NCBI GenBank assembly: GCA_938092195.1
Contig: CALKHD010000163.1
Coordinates: forward strand, 1 to 7,611
From: an uncultured Flavobacteriales bacterium
Lineage (GTDB): Bacteria > Bacteroidota > Bacteroidia > Flavobacteriales_D > Sanyastnellaceae
DNA length: 7,611 nt
Direction: 5' to 3'
Positions 1-7,039 of this stretch are shown one piece after another. The notes beneath the pieces are model-generated. The model was not told where the DNA came from. It did no database searches and saw nothing but the letters and a program-made list of their open reading frames with translations. The position numbers and the translations under genes are program-made. Every line of letters starts with the position of its first letter. The stretch's first letter is position 1.

Positions 1-46
1 AAGGAGGCACCGAAATGATCGAGCTTAGAATCGGAGGAAAGGGCCG

Positions 47-826
47 TCAGGGTTTGGGCTCAGTAAAGACATAGAGCAGCAAGTGCGTCTTCTTTTTGGA
101 ATTCAGTTCTGATGGGCCAGTGTAGATGTACTGGGTTGTCAATTCGGGGTGGGCTTCCATGAATGCGTTGACCGTGGTTTCCCACGTGAGTTTGTCCGCC
201 AAGAAGGGAAAGTCGAATTTGTAGATGCCACTCACCACTTCTTTCCCTTCAACAGGCGCCCTGCCTTGGGCAAAGGTTTGGTTCGAGAAGTTCCAAATGG
301 AGATCGAAGTCAATGCTGTCAGGACAGCTCCAATGGCGATGGCCAAGATCGCTGGCTTTGTGGGCGACCAAGAAACCAGGCCTTCATCTGAAATGGGCAC
401 GTGCTTGAAGACAATCCAGGATGCAATCAGCACAATCCAAAAGAGTCCGTGCTCCAAAAGTTGGAAGCGGTCTCCAAACACCTGGTCGGCAATGGAGAAC
501 AGGCTAAACAAAGTCACAGAAGCGAGGATGGCCCTGAAGAACCATGTGTCGGTGATCGCTTCGTTCCCCTTTCGCAGGCTCAAAAGAGCGACCAGATAAA
601 GCGAGAAGTTCACGGCCTCTAAGGCAGACACCCCGGCCAGGGCCGTGGTGGCAAAAAGAGGGTCCTTGAGCCCGAGGGATCCGAAGAATTTGATGAACAG
701 GGCAAAGAAGTCCTTGCCTACCCAGAGGAATTGCACATCAGGAATGACTTTGTCGACCACACTCAGTCCCCAGAAGAGGGTCCAGAAAACAAGGATGGCA
801 GCACGGAGAATTTTGCGTTCGTTCAT
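47..826 (-). CDS. Multi-pass membrane protein of unknown family, second of a tandem paralogous pair
   Basis: A 259-residue protein I do not recognise by name. It has about five hydrophobic segments (roughly residues 8-28, 58-84, 96-113, 126-142 and 158-178) followed by a polar C-terminal domain of about 75 residues. It is plainly homologous to the 266-residue protein encoded just upstream. Shared blocks are FLWVG-x-D (33-39), FGDRF-x-LLEH (117-126, followed by LFW), IYK-xx-FPFL (201-209), HPE-xxx-Q-x-IYT near 226-236, and a KK...TE tail. The segment around residues 40-85 (FFxLGL, then a helix containing ALEA) vaguely recalls DoxX-like quinone-linked membrane proteins, but that is only an impression. 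The ATG overlaps the stop of the upstream gene (ATGA), so translational coupling is likely. No terminator is visible after its stop before the window edge. Confidence 0.85.
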   Translation of the reverse strand: MNERKILRAAILVFWTLFWGLSVVDKVIPDVQFLWVGKDFFALFIKFFGSLGLKDPLFATTALAGVSALEAVNFSLYLVALLSLRKGNEAITDTWFFRAILASVTLFSLFSIADQVFGDRFQLLEHGLFWIVLIASWIVFKHVPISDEGLVSWSPTKPAILAIAIGAVLTALTSISIWNFSNQTFAQGRAPVEGKEVVSGIYKFDFPFLADKLTWETTVNAFMEAHPELTTQYIYTGPSELNSKKKTHLLLYVFTEPKP

Positions 827-1623
827 GGCCGGTTTTCTGTCATGATGTAAAAAATGAGGGCGTCCGCCTTTTTCAATCGGAGCGGTTTGGGTACCGTGTA
901 AATGTGTTGGATGGACTCGTTCGGGTGGGACTCTTTGAATTGCGCAAGCGTGTTTTCAAACACAGTGCTGCCGCCCAAGAAGGGGAAAGCGACTTTGTAG
1001 ATGTGATCTCCAACTTGTTCAGCTTCGATGCCATCTGTGCGCAGATGAAAGTCGCTTGTGTTGTGTTGGAAGATGGCCGTGGCTGTGGCCAAAATCAGCA
1101 CACCAGAGACCGCGGTAGCCGTGATCCATTGACTCCTTGGAAGGGTTGTGGTGCCGTGCGATGGGGAGGATTCCAGCTGGATAAAGACCACCCAAGACAT
1201 CAATGAAATGAACCAAAACAGCGTGTGCTCAAGCAGTTCAAATCGATCGCCAAACCAGTGGTCGCCAATTGAGAAGAAGGTGAAGGTGCCCAGGGTGAGA
1301 AGGGTTCCAAAGAAGGACCAGCGCCTTGAGGCTGAGGCGTTGCGCTGAATTTCAAAAACCAAGGCTCCACAGAAAAACACAAGTGCAAATGCTTCCAGAG
1401 CGCCGGCAAAGGCGAGGGCTGCGTTGGCAACGTCGGGTGAACCCAGTCCAGTTGATTCGAAGTATTTCTGAAATTGGGCAAAGCGGTCTCGGCCCACCCA
1501 GAGAAAATGAGCGCCACCGACCACTTTGTCGATGAGGTTAAACAGCCAGAAAACCGACCAGTAGAGCAGTATGGCATACCGAACCAATTGATGGGTTGCA
1601 GAGGGGCGTTGATCAGGGTCCAT
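823..1623 (-). CDS. Multi-pass membrane protein of unknown family, first of a tandem paralogous pair
   Basis: A 266-residue protein homologous to its downstream neighbour along its whole length. Hydrophobic segments fall at about 15-32, 66-90, 103-120, 133-150 and 166-186. A polar C-terminal domain follows (about 190-266) with IYK-xx-FPFL at 208-216, HP at 233-234, IYT at 241-243 and a TE motif at 262-263. The block FGDRFELLEH (124-133), next to the fourth segment, is the best conserved. Its charged residues (D126, R127, E129, E132, H133) at a membrane boundary suggest a functional site, which is inference. The start at 1623 gives an N-terminus that aligns with the paralogue after a short polar extension. 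It is the promoter-proximal gene of a two-gene unit and is divergent from the sirtuin gene across 110 bases. Function unknown; a DoxX-like origin is possible but unproven. Confidence 0.85.
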   Translation of the reverse strand: MDPDQRPSATHQLVRYAILLYWSVFWLFNLIDKVVGGAHFLWVGRDRFAQFQKYFESTGLGSPDVANAALAFAGALEAFALVFFCGALVFEIQRNASASRRWSFFGTLLTLGTFTFFSIGDHWFGDRFELLEHTLFWFISLMSWVVFIQLESSPSHGTTTLPRSQWITATAVSGVLILATATAIFQHNTSDFHLRTDGIEAEQVGDHIYKVAFPFLGGSTVFENTLAQFKESHPNESIQHIYTVPKPLRLKKADALIFYIMTENRP

Positions 1624-1733
1624 GTTGAGGGTTGGAGAAAGGGAAGCTAAGAGAGATATGGAGGCATTCGAAGTGTATCAAGGAAGGTTCTCCTTACTTG
1701 GGTTTGGACGATTCTTTGGCCGAAATTGCTGGC
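1624..1733. promoter_or_regulatory. Divergent intergenic region, membrane-protein pair / sirtuin
   Basis: The 110 bases between two divergent starts should hold promoters for both directions; this follows from layout alone. On the minus strand a TTG lies 20 bases before TATCTCTC, a poor match to the Bacteroidota -33 TTG / -7 TAnnTTTG pattern. No convincing promoter is seen on the plus strand. No strong inverted repeat was noticed. Confidence 0.3.
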
Positions 1734-2489
1734 ATGACAACGGCAAAGCGTCAGCCTGTGATTGTTGTGCTCTCGGGCGCTGGAATCAGCCGGGAGAGTG
1801 GACTCCAGACTTTTAGAGATGGCGATGGCCTTTGGGAGGGGCACGATGTCATGCAAGTGGCCACCCCAGAAGCGTGGGCTGCGAATCCCGCACTCGTCTT
1901 GGAATTCTACAACCAGAGAAGGCGGCAACTCGATGAAGTCCAACCCCATGCGGCTCACCGTGCGCTGGCGGATTTGGAAAGCTCGTTCGATGTCCGAATC
2001 GTGACTCAAAACGTGGATGACTTGCACGAAAGGAGTGGCAGCAGTCAGGTTCTTCACCTGCACGGGGAATTGCGTTTGGTTCGTCCAGAAGACGATCCGG
2101 GATTCCATGATGAACGGCTGATTCGCGTGGGTGAAGCCGAATGTCGCGGTCCGGATGTGGTGCTTGGCGACGTGGATCAACGCGGAGTGCAGTTGCGTCC
2201 GCATGTGGTTTGGTTTGGGGAACCGGTGCCCATGATGGAACGCGCATCTGAAACCGTCGCTCAAGCCGATGAATTGCTGGTTGTGGGAACGTCGATGCAG
2301 GTATATCCCGCCGCAGGTTTGGTGAATGAGGCCCAGCGTGGATGCCGAATTTCCATGGTCAACCCTGATCCTGAATCAGCCAAAGGCCACCGGTACAATT
2401 TGGATCAGTTTTATTGCGCACCGGCCTCAGAAGGTGTGTCGACCTGGGCTTCTGAATTGAGCCGCCGTTGGGGGGTAAACCAGGGTTGA
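1734..2489 (+). CDS. cobB: NAD-dependent protein deacylase (sirtuin, SIRT5/CobB-like, zinc-less)
   Basis: A 251-residue cytoplasmic sirtuin. The family removes acyl groups from lysine side chains, consuming NAD+ and releasing nicotinamide and O-acyl-ADP-ribose. Visible motifs are the NAD-binding GAGIS (15-19), FRD (27-29), TQNVDDLH (91-98), the catalytic His in HLHGEL (H110) and VVGTS (183-187). Y59 and R62 in FYNQRRR match the Tyr-x-x-Arg pair that in SIRT5 and E. coli CobB binds succinyl- or malonyl-lysine, so desuccinylase activity is plausible. The usual four zinc cysteines are absent between H110 and VVWFGE (158-163); that stretch has only one Cys (C137). This matches what I recall of Bacteroidota sirtuins. 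An in-frame ATG at 1632 would add 34 residues, but family members begin close to the GAGIS strand, so 1734 is preferred. No strong Shine-Dalgarno precedes either start. Confidence 0.95.
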   Translation: MTTAKRQPVIVVLSGAGISRESGLQTFRDGDGLWEGHDVMQVATPEAWAANPALVLEFYNQRRRQLDEVQPHAAHRALADLESSFDVRIVTQNVDDLHERSGSSQVLHLHGELRLVRPEDDPGFHDERLIRVGEAECRGPDVVLGDVDQRGVQLRPHVVWFGEPVPMMERASETVAQADELLVVGTSMQVYPAAGLVNEAQRGCRISMVNPDPESAKGHRYNLDQFYCAPASEGVSTWASELSRRWGVNQG

Positions 2490-2584
2490 AACTGCTTTAG
2501 GATTGTGTTTTGGCCACTTGGGCCATGACCCACATGGCAAATCTCGCAGGTCGAGTAGGGTCAATCATGGATTTCAGGTTCAAT

Positions 2585-2614
2585 CAAAAGGCCCGCTGAT
2601 GGGCGGGCCTTTTG
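2585..2614. terminator. Bidirectional rho-independent terminator between convergent genes
   Basis: The arms CAAAAGGCCCGC (2585-2596) and GCGGGCCTTTTG (2603-2614) are perfect inverted complements around a 6-base loop, TGATGG. The stem has a GC-rich core and an A-tract / T-tract on the outside, so it reads as a terminator on both strands. It sits 95 bases after the sirtuin stop and 27 bases after the stop of the convergent T9SS protein gene, so it probably serves both. The rest of the 2490-2641 gap shows nothing I can name. Confidence 0.9.
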
Positions 2615-2641
2615 GAATGTTCTAAAACGAAGCGTTTGGCT

Positions 2642-4543
2642 TTACCGCTGGATGGCGAGGCGCTGAGGCGCTTGCCCTAGAGGTCCGGCGAGGTAGAGGC
2701 CCGGCTTCAATGCCGAGACATCGAGCACTTGGCTGCCAGGCTGGAGCGTGACTGTATGGACGCGTCGGCCATTAAGGTCAACCACTTCGAAGAGGGTGGT
2801 TTCACCGCCCCAAACCACACGGAGCTCAGAAGCCGCAGGGTTGGGCATGAGTTGCCACTTGGCGAGGGAAGCATCTTCAATGCCACCAAGGACGGTCACC
2901 ACGATGCAAGATTCGATTTCGCAGCCTTCTGCATTTTCTGCTTCGACGCAGACTTCGCAGTCTCCGATTTCGGGAGCCACAAGGGTGGCAGTATTGCCAT
3001 CGACAATCAACTCGCCACACTCTGAATCCCATTCCACGATGAGGCTGTCGCCGGGCGTGGCGACAAAGGTGAGACTGTCCAGTTCGGTCATGGTGACCAT
3101 GCCGGTATCGCCCGCGGCTGTGGCCAGGGTTCCCAATTCAAGGTAGGTGCAGTCGTCGGTCACAAATGGATGGGAGCAAGCGTCGAAGTTGCAGGCGTCG
3201 GGATCGGGGCAACCGATGGGGAAGCTGCTGTCTGGCGCTATGAAGGAGCCGTAGAGATCGACAGTGAAGCCCATGCCATCCCAGTACAAATCGGTGTCGC
3301 CGATGACCAAGGAGTTGTAGTTCATCACAGTATCACAGACGCTTAAGCTGACGGTGGCGATGTCTTGGGCGGCAATCTCAAAGCCATTTTGAACCAAGAA
3401 GCCCTCTACATCGGGGAAAAGTACAAAGTAGAGAGGGCCTCCAGTGCTGTCTTGGGCCAGGGGAACGGGCAAGGAGTATGCACCGGGATACCCTGTTTCA
3501 CAGTCCTCATCGTCGACCAAACCAATGAAGTCATTCTCGCCGAGGGTAAAGAGATTGGTATCGAAGTAATTGCAGTCGGTGGTGCCCGTAGAGTTGCTGT
3601 CGTAGTTGCAGGCCAGTGGGTCGTCACATGCGACCGCGAGGTATTCGCACAGGGTGTCGTCAGGGTTGACGCAAGGGTCGTAATTGAGGGCGTTGGGGTC
3701 GCTGCAGCCGTCGGCGAGTGTGCTGACCGGTGCCAGGTTGAGTCCCAAATCTCCCAGCGACCACGATTGCCCATTCCATTCTGATTCGATGGTGTTGAGT
3801 CCCGCGATGCCGGTCATTGTGTTGCCACAAAATGAGAAGGTGGCTTGTTCGAGTGCGGAGAGCAAGAGGATCGCTTGCAATGAAGTCAGGAGGCCGTCTG
3901 CGACCGCTCCGTTGATGTAAGCTTCAAGGTCGGCGTCGACCACGACGGTGACCGGTTGGCCTTCTTCCGAAATGACCGTGGTGATGGTGCCAACTGAGGG
4001 CTGGATGTCGCAACCCAAGTCTGGGTCCAAGGCGTTGATCGGGACCAGCCAAAACCCGCTGCTGAAGTCAAAGGTGCCGTCGTTGTATTGACAGTCTGCG
4101 GCGCTGGTCGCCGTGCTGTCAAAGTTGCAGGCCAAGTCGTCGTTGCAGCCGGTTGCAGCAGACTCCACGGTGATGGAGCCGACCATGCCGTTGACCGCAT
4201 GGCTGCCTATGCTGCAATCGTAATTGTAGGTGCCGGCAACCGTGAAAATGTGGGTGCCAATGCAGACGTCCATGCCGCTGGCGTTGACGGCGCCCAGTGA
4301 AAAGGCTTCTGGATTGCCAAAAGATTCACCGCTCAAGACGCTCACATTGCCATTCACATCGTGAAAACCACCTTCGTTGACAAAGGCCACTGATTCGCCC
4401 TCGCTAATGGTGAGGTCTTGCGGGGAGAAATAAAAGCTGCCGGCAAGGACCGTGTGATCTGCCCCGTCGCAGGGGCTTTGAGCAGCGAGGTTGAAGCTCA
4501 GCAGAAGGCCGAACAATCCTGAGAAAATAGAGGAGATGCGCAT
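2642..4543 (-). CDS. T9SS-exported protein: cupredoxin-like domain, duplicated Cys-rich modules, Ig-like domain, C-terminal sorting domain
   Basis: A 633-residue exported protein. Residues 1-22 form a signal peptide (MRISS, hydrophobic core, AAQ). Residues about 30-127 look like a plastocyanin/azurin-type cupredoxin: FxFSP...ISEGESVAFVN, then H61, C110, H115 and M120 in the order and spacing of a type 1 copper site (C-x4-H-x4-M). Four Cys motifs of the form C-x-DP-x-A-x-N-Y/F-D...C-x-Y lie at 132-153, 279-301, 305-326 and 444-467. They bracket two homologous modules (132-301 and 305-467). An Ig/PKD-like beta domain follows at about 468-552. The tail (563-633; MPNPA, VDLNGRRV, LDVSALKPGLYL) is a type A T9SS sorting domain, which directs passage through the outer membrane and surface attachment or release. 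The copper site could carry electrons or be structural; no redox partner gene is nearby. The specific role is unknown. Confidence 0.92.
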   Translation of the reverse strand: MRISSIFSGLFGLLLSFNLAAQSPCDGADHTVLAGSFYFSPQDLTISEGESVAFVNEGGFHDVNGNVSVLSGESFGNPEAFSLGAVNASGMDVCIGTHIFTVAGTYNYDCSIGSHAVNGMVGSITVESAATGCNDDLACNFDSTATSAADCQYNDGTFDFSSGFWLVPINALDPDLGCDIQPSVGTITTVISEEGQPVTVVVDADLEAYINGAVADGLLTSLQAILLLSALEQATFSFCGNTMTGIAGLNTIESEWNGQSWSLGDLGLNLAPVSTLADGCSDPNALNYDPCVNPDDTLCEYLAVACDDPLACNYDSNSTGTTDCNYFDTNLFTLGENDFIGLVDDEDCETGYPGAYSLPVPLAQDSTGGPLYFVLFPDVEGFLVQNGFEIAAQDIATVSLSVCDTVMNYNSLVIGDTDLYWDGMGFTVDLYGSFIAPDSSFPIGCPDPDACNFDACSHPFVTDDCTYLELGTLATAAGDTGMVTMTELDSLTFVATPGDSLIVEWDSECGELIVDGNTATLVAPEIGDCEVCVEAENAEGCEIESCIVVTVLGGIEDASLAKWQLMPNPAASELRVVWGGETTLFEVVDLNGRRVHTVTLQPGSQVLDVSALKPGLYLAGPLGQAPQRLAIQR

Positions 4544-4658
4544 GTTGAGAAAGATTGAAATGCCACCTCCAAGTTGGTTTGAACCGCATCCATTGCCACG
4601 CCAGCGACGCTGAGTTGTTGCGTTTCCGGTGTGGAATGCTCGAATTCAGGCACGGATG

Positions 4659-4686
4659 AAAAGAAAGGGGACACGTGAGGTGCCCC
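4659..4686 (-). terminator. Probable rho-independent terminator after the SulP gene
   Basis: Read on the minus strand, GGGGCAC, a 5-base loop CTCAC, then GTGTCCCC forms a 7-bp stem with one bulged base, followed by TTTCTTTT. It begins about 70 bases after the SulP stop, where a terminator is expected, and upstream of the T9SS protein gene on the same strand. This suggests the two genes are transcribed separately. The stem is short and bulged, so this is a moderate call. Confidence 0.6.
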
Positions 4687-4755
4687 TGGAGGTGACCGGA
4701 AAGGTGGGCCGACGGTTTGCGCTGCAAGGGTCGGCTTGTGATTGGGCCTTGTCGG

Positions 4756-6282
4756 TTACTTGGTCTGGTCGGTCACCACCTTGTAGGTGGGGTCTTCGAA
4801 GTGGTTGACTTCGATGATGGCGTCTGCGCGGTCGAGCAAACGTCGACAGTCTGCGGAGAGGTGTCGCAAGTGCACCTTTTTGCCATTGGCAGCATAGCGA
4901 GCCGTCACTTTGTTGAGGGCTTCAATCGCGCTCATGTCGGACACCTTGGACTCTGCAAAGTCGAGCACCACATGATCCGGGTCCCCTTGAACGTCGAACT
5001 TCTCCTGAAAGACGGTGGTGGAGCCAAAGAAGAGCGGGCCAAAGAGCTGGTAATGCTTCCAGCCATTTTCATCGATGTGCTTGCGCGCCCGGATGCGGAT
5101 GGCGTTGTCCCAAGCAAAAATCAAGGCTGCGACCACCACGCCAATGAGCACGGCCAAGGCCAGGTTGTGCAGCACCGCCGTGATGCCTGTCACCAAAACC
5201 ATGATGATTACATCTGAGGTGGGCATCCTTCGGAAGGTGCGCAACGAAGCCCACTCAAATGTGCCAATGGCGACCATGATCATGAGTCCGGTGAGGGCGG
5301 CCATGGGCAGCTTCTCGATCAAAGGGGCGCCAAACAAAATGAACACCAGGAGCATGACGGCGGCCACGATTCCACTCAAGCGAGCTCGCGCGCCAGAACT
5401 GACGTTGATGAGGGATTGCCCGATCATGGCACATCCTCCCATGCCGCTGAACAACCCGCTCAGGACATTGGCCGCGCCTTGGGCCACACATTCGCGGTTG
5501 CCCTGTCCCCGGGTCTCGGTGATTTCGTCCAAGATGTTCAAGGTCAGCAGGCTCTCGACCAACCCGACACCAGCGACAATGGCGGCGTAAGGTGCGATCA
5601 AAACCAAGGTCGCAAGCGTGAATGGGATTTGCGGAATGTGGAAAGGAGGGAAGCCGCCTTGAATGCTGGCCAAGTCTCCCACAGTTTTGGTGTCAATGCC
5701 CATGACGGCCACGATGCCAAACACCACAAGGATGGCCGTCAAGCCGCCGGGAATGGCCTTGGTGAGCTTGGGCAAAAAGGCGATGATGGCCATGGCCACC
5801 AGTACGAGCGCTCCGAAGACCGCGAGGTCGGTTCCGGCGAGCCAGTGGCCCTCATCGGTTTGGAACTGTGCGATTTGACTTCCTCCAATGATGATGGCCA
5901 AGCCATTTACAAACCCAAAAATGACGGGCTGTGGAACCAGTCGCATGAGCTTACCCAGTTTCATGAATCCGGCTGCGCCTTGCAGGAGTCCGGCCAGGAT
6001 CACCGTCGCAAAAATGTATTCGGGTCCATGAGAAAGGGCCAGTTCGGCCAACACCACGGCAATGGCTCCGGTTGCGCCGCTGATCATGCCAGGGCGTCCT
6101 CCCAAAACGCTGGCCACGAGTCCCACCACAAAAGCGGCGTACAGACCAGTGAGTGGGCTTAGCCCCGCAATCAAAGCAAAGGCGACAGCCTCTGGAATGA
6201 GCGCCATGGCGACGGTCAAGCCGCTCAGGATCTCAAGGCGGTAGTCGACGGTCTGTCGGAAATTGAAAAGGGCAATCCGCAT
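4756..6282 (-). CDS. SulP (SLC26-type) inorganic anion transporter with STAS domain
   Basis: A 508-residue inner-membrane transporter. The N-terminal half has the SulP hallmark: SGLTVAMALIPEAVAFALIAG (about 19-39), then PLTGLYAAF and GRPGMISGATGAIAVV. Many hydrophobic helices continue to about residue 390, including GLVESLLTL and GMGGCAMIGQS, both typical of the family. A cytoplasmic STAS domain fills about 411-500, with the DMS motif (D449, S451) at the loop equivalent to the anti-sigma-antagonist phosphorylation site. Family members move sulfate, bicarbonate, chloride or dicarboxylates, sometimes with Na+ or H+. The substrate cannot be read from the sequence. Bicarbonate or sulfate are the likeliest, and no sulfate-assimilation or carbonic anhydrase gene adjoins to decide. 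Somewhat shorter than many SulP proteins (about 550-600), but both domains look whole. It lies 113 bases downstream of trmL on the same strand. Confidence 0.95.
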   Translation of the reverse strand: MRIALFNFRQTVDYRLEILSGLTVAMALIPEAVAFALIAGLSPLTGLYAAFVVGLVASVLGGRPGMISGATGAIAVVLAELALSHGPEYIFATVILAGLLQGAAGFMKLGKLMRLVPQPVIFGFVNGLAIIIGGSQIAQFQTDEGHWLAGTDLAVFGALVLVAMAIIAFLPKLTKAIPGGLTAILVVFGIVAVMGIDTKTVGDLASIQGGFPPFHIPQIPFTLATLVLIAPYAAIVAGVGLVESLLTLNILDEITETRGQGNRECVAQGAANVLSGLFSGMGGCAMIGQSLINVSSGARARLSGIVAAVMLLVFILFGAPLIEKLPMAALTGLMIMVAIGTFEWASLRTFRRMPTSDVIIMVLVTGITAVLHNLALAVLIGVVVAALIFAWDNAIRIRARKHIDENGWKHYQLFGPLFFGSTTVFQEKFDVQGDPDHVVLDFAESKVSDMSAIEALNKVTARYAANGKKVHLRHLSADCRRLLDRADAIIEVNHFEDPTYKVVTDQTK

Positions 6283-6356
6283 GGTGGGTGACGCTGGAAA
6301 AAGGGCGCGAAGCTACTGCCGACAATGCGTCTGCCATGCATTCGTTACATGATGCT

Positions 6357-6373
6357 TGTGTAAAGTGTGTAAA
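6357..6373. repeat. Tandem direct repeat TGTGTAAA-G-TGTGTAAA upstream of SulP gene
   Basis: Two perfect 8-base copies of TGTGTAAA with a 9-base period (6357-6364 and 6366-6373). They lie 75-91 bases upstream of the SulP start, inside the 113-base gap after trmL. Position and shape suit a regulator-binding site or promoter element. The repeat itself is certain; the role is a guess. Confidence 0.5.
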
Positions 6374-6395
6374 CGTTGGGTCGCAACGCCTGTGC

Positions 6396-6863
6396 CTAGG
6401 ACACGTTGGAATGGTGAAGGCTGCGCAGGCCGTCGTACACGATGATGCTCACCGCGTTGGCCAGGTTCAAGCTGCGGATGTGCTCACTGAACATGGGGAT
6501 GCGGTACAGATCGTCGGCATGTTCGGCCACGAGGTCGTCTGGGAGCCCCACCGATTCGCGCCCAAAGACCAAGAACATGTTATCGCGGTAGTCGATGTCG
6601 TAATGGGGCTTCGTGGCTTTGCTGGACAAAAAAGCGAAGTGTGCGTTGGCGTGCAGCTCCATGAATGCCGCTAGGCTCTCGTAGGTGCGCACATCCAAGT
6701 GCTGCCAATAGTCCAGTCCAGCGCGCTTGAGTCGGGAGTCGGTGATCTCAAATCCAAAGGGCTTGATCAAATGAAGGGTCGATCCCGATGCCAGGCTCAG
6801 CCGACCAATGTTCCCGGTATTGGTGGGGATTTCAGGGGCGACGAGTACAATGTTGAATCCCAT
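6396..6863 (-). CDS. trmL: tRNA (cytidine/uridine-34 2'-O)-methyltransferase TrmL (SPOUT family)
   Basis: A 155-residue cytoplasmic enzyme, matching the length of E. coli TrmL/YibK (157). In that family it transfers a methyl group from S-adenosylmethionine to the ribose 2'-OH of wobble nucleotide 34 in tRNA-Leu isoacceptors, acting as a homodimer. The whole SPOUT pattern is present: N-terminal NIVLVAPEIPTNTGNIGR (4-21), LHLIKPFGF, LKRAGLDYW, the FLVFGRESVGLP strand and loop, and the C-terminal knot block IPM...IRSLNLANAVSIIVYDGLR, which binds the cofactor. The ATG at 6863 gives the usual N-terminus, just ahead of the first beta strand. It is divergent from the vWA gene and followed on the same strand by the SulP gene. 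Confidence 0.96.
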   Translation of the reverse strand: MGFNIVLVAPEIPTNTGNIGRLSLASGSTLHLIKPFGFEITDSRLKRAGLDYWQHLDVRTYESLAAFMELHANAHFAFLSSKATKPHYDIDYRDNMFLVFGRESVGLPDDLVAEHADDLYRIPMFSEHIRSLNLANAVSIIVYDGLRSLHHSNVS

Positions 6864-6934
6864 GGAATGGACGGCTTAGTGGTGGCTTCCCTGCCCGGAA
6901 GATAGCAACCTGCCCGATGAGGTGCGTCCCAATG

Positions 6935-6948
6935 CGTCAAGGTTGACG
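6935..6948. promoter_or_regulatory. Palindrome in the trmL / vWA divergent region
   Basis: CGTCAA-GG-TTGACG is a perfect 6-bp inverted repeat with a 2-base centre. It lies 72 bases before the trmL start and 92 before the vWA start. Its size and symmetry fit a dimeric regulator site, but arms this short can arise by chance. No clear promoter was found in the rest of the 176-base gap (6864-7039). Confidence 0.25.
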
Positions 6949-7039
6949 AGGCTCGCTGATGCTTCCGTGATGGAGGGATGTTTGCCGGGTTGCGGTCCCA
7001 AAGTGGGGCTGTTTTCATCATCACAATCCCCCCAATCCA

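Noticed and set aside
1632..1733. Upstream in-frame ATG extending the sirtuin by 34 residues
   Set aside because: The extension has no family similarity and would occupy almost the entire divergent promoter gap; sirtuins of this type start about 10-15 residues before GAGIS.
1647..2264. Minus-strand open frame (205 codons) opposite the sirtuin
   Set aside because: It overlaps an unmistakable sirtuin on the other strand and shows no coherent domain.
2490..2584. Possible tRNA or small RNA in the sirtuin/T9SS gap, prompted by a GGTTCAATC string near 2574
   Set aside because: No acceptor stem, anticodon arm or CCA-compatible fold could be formed; the only good structure is the terminator that follows.
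3365..3784. Plus-strand open frame (139 codons) opposite the T9SS protein
   Set aside because: It is low-complexity V/G/A-rich translation antisense to a protein with clear cupredoxin and sorting domains.
4602..4612. Short palindrome CAGCG-A-CGCTG upstream of the T9SS protein gene
   Set aside because: 5-bp arms are expected by chance at this GC content, and nothing else ties it to a regulator.
5416..6162. Long plus-strand open frame (248 codons) opposite the SulP gene
   Set aside because: It is antisense to a clear SulP protein; its translation is rich in H, Q, G and D with no family motif, as expected of a frame shadow in GC-rich DNA.
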